Source: an uncultured Prevotella sp.
GTDB lineage: Bacteria > Bacteroidota > Bacteroidia > Bacteroidales > Bacteroidaceae
NCBI GenBank assembly: GCA_945787895.1
Contig: CALZJQ010000017.1
Location: 1 to 32,901, forward strand
Direction of reading: 5' to 3'
DNA: 32,901 nucleotides
A program made the translations under genes and the position numbers. Below are positions 32,794 to 32,901 of this stretch, piece by piece. A model generated the notes under the pieces. It ran no database searches. It saw only the letters and a program-made list of their open reading frames with translations, and had not been told where the DNA came from. Position 1 is the first letter of the stretch. Every line of letters starts with the position of its first letter.

Positions 32794-32901
32794 TGTTATC
32801 TATGCTTCGCACACCTTCTTTGTCCTTTCCGTCCTTATTGTTGTTGTACATGTCTTTCTTGAAAGAAAGCCTATGGCTGGTTTATTTCAGAATGATTTTC
32901 T

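Overview
The window looks like chromosomal DNA from an anaerobic Bacteroidales bacterium, most likely Prevotellaceae. The evidence is protein style (Bacteroidetes-type MetH, YchF and ThiC), a thiazole route using the radical-SAM enzyme ThiH, promoters matching the Bacteroidetes pattern TTTG-N19/20-TAnnTTTG, and few Shine-Dalgarno sequences, with A/C-rich leaders in front of start codons instead. The genus is an inference. Every gene I support lies on the minus strand, so transcription runs from high to low coordinates.

Region 1 (1-6370) holds housekeeping genes: a frameshifted four-helix-bundle gene at the left edge, the YchF ATPase, and the pair metF and metH for folate-dependent methionine synthesis. 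metH has a clear Bacteroidetes promoter.

Region 2 (about 6460-24240) is the most interesting part, a probable single operon of eleven genes. In transcription order it encodes a 60-aa two-helix membrane protein, a von Willebrand A-like lipoprotein, a three-helix membrane protein, a tubulin/FtsZ-like GTPase, a giant HSP70/actin-like protein with three 46-residue repeats, a 679-aa protein I do not recognise, a zinc-ribbon TRAFAC GTPase (double-GTPase type), an 801-aa GAP1-like partner, a membrane-anchored zinc-ribbon GTPase, a tail-anchored TIR protein and a small acidic lipoprotein. It starts at a promoter near 24208-24239 and ends at a strong hairpin at 6462-6509. The mix of two filament-type NTPase folds, two switch GTPases, a TIR domain and several membrane anchors suggests an envelope-associated, nucleotide-regulated conflict or stress system. 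That function is inferred; nothing in the sequence proves it.

Region 3 (24387-32162) is a thiamine operon, thiD-thiS-thiE-thiG-thiC-thiF-thiH-tenI/thiE2. It is preceded by a TPP riboswitch and a downstream intrinsic terminator, which indicates control by transcription attenuation. The products make both the pyrimidine (ThiC, ThiD) and thiazole (ThiS, ThiF, ThiG, ThiH) halves and join them (ThiE).

Region 4 (32163-32901) has one AT-richer orphan gene of unknown function.

The gaps between genes are unusual. They carry several families of short repeats: a 21-27 nt near-perfect palindrome in five copies, GT-rich/CA-rich fold-back elements with a related central core, a 196-bp imperfect palindrome inside the operon of region 2, and microsatellites. 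These occur in all the gene blocks, so they are a property of the genome and not of one system.
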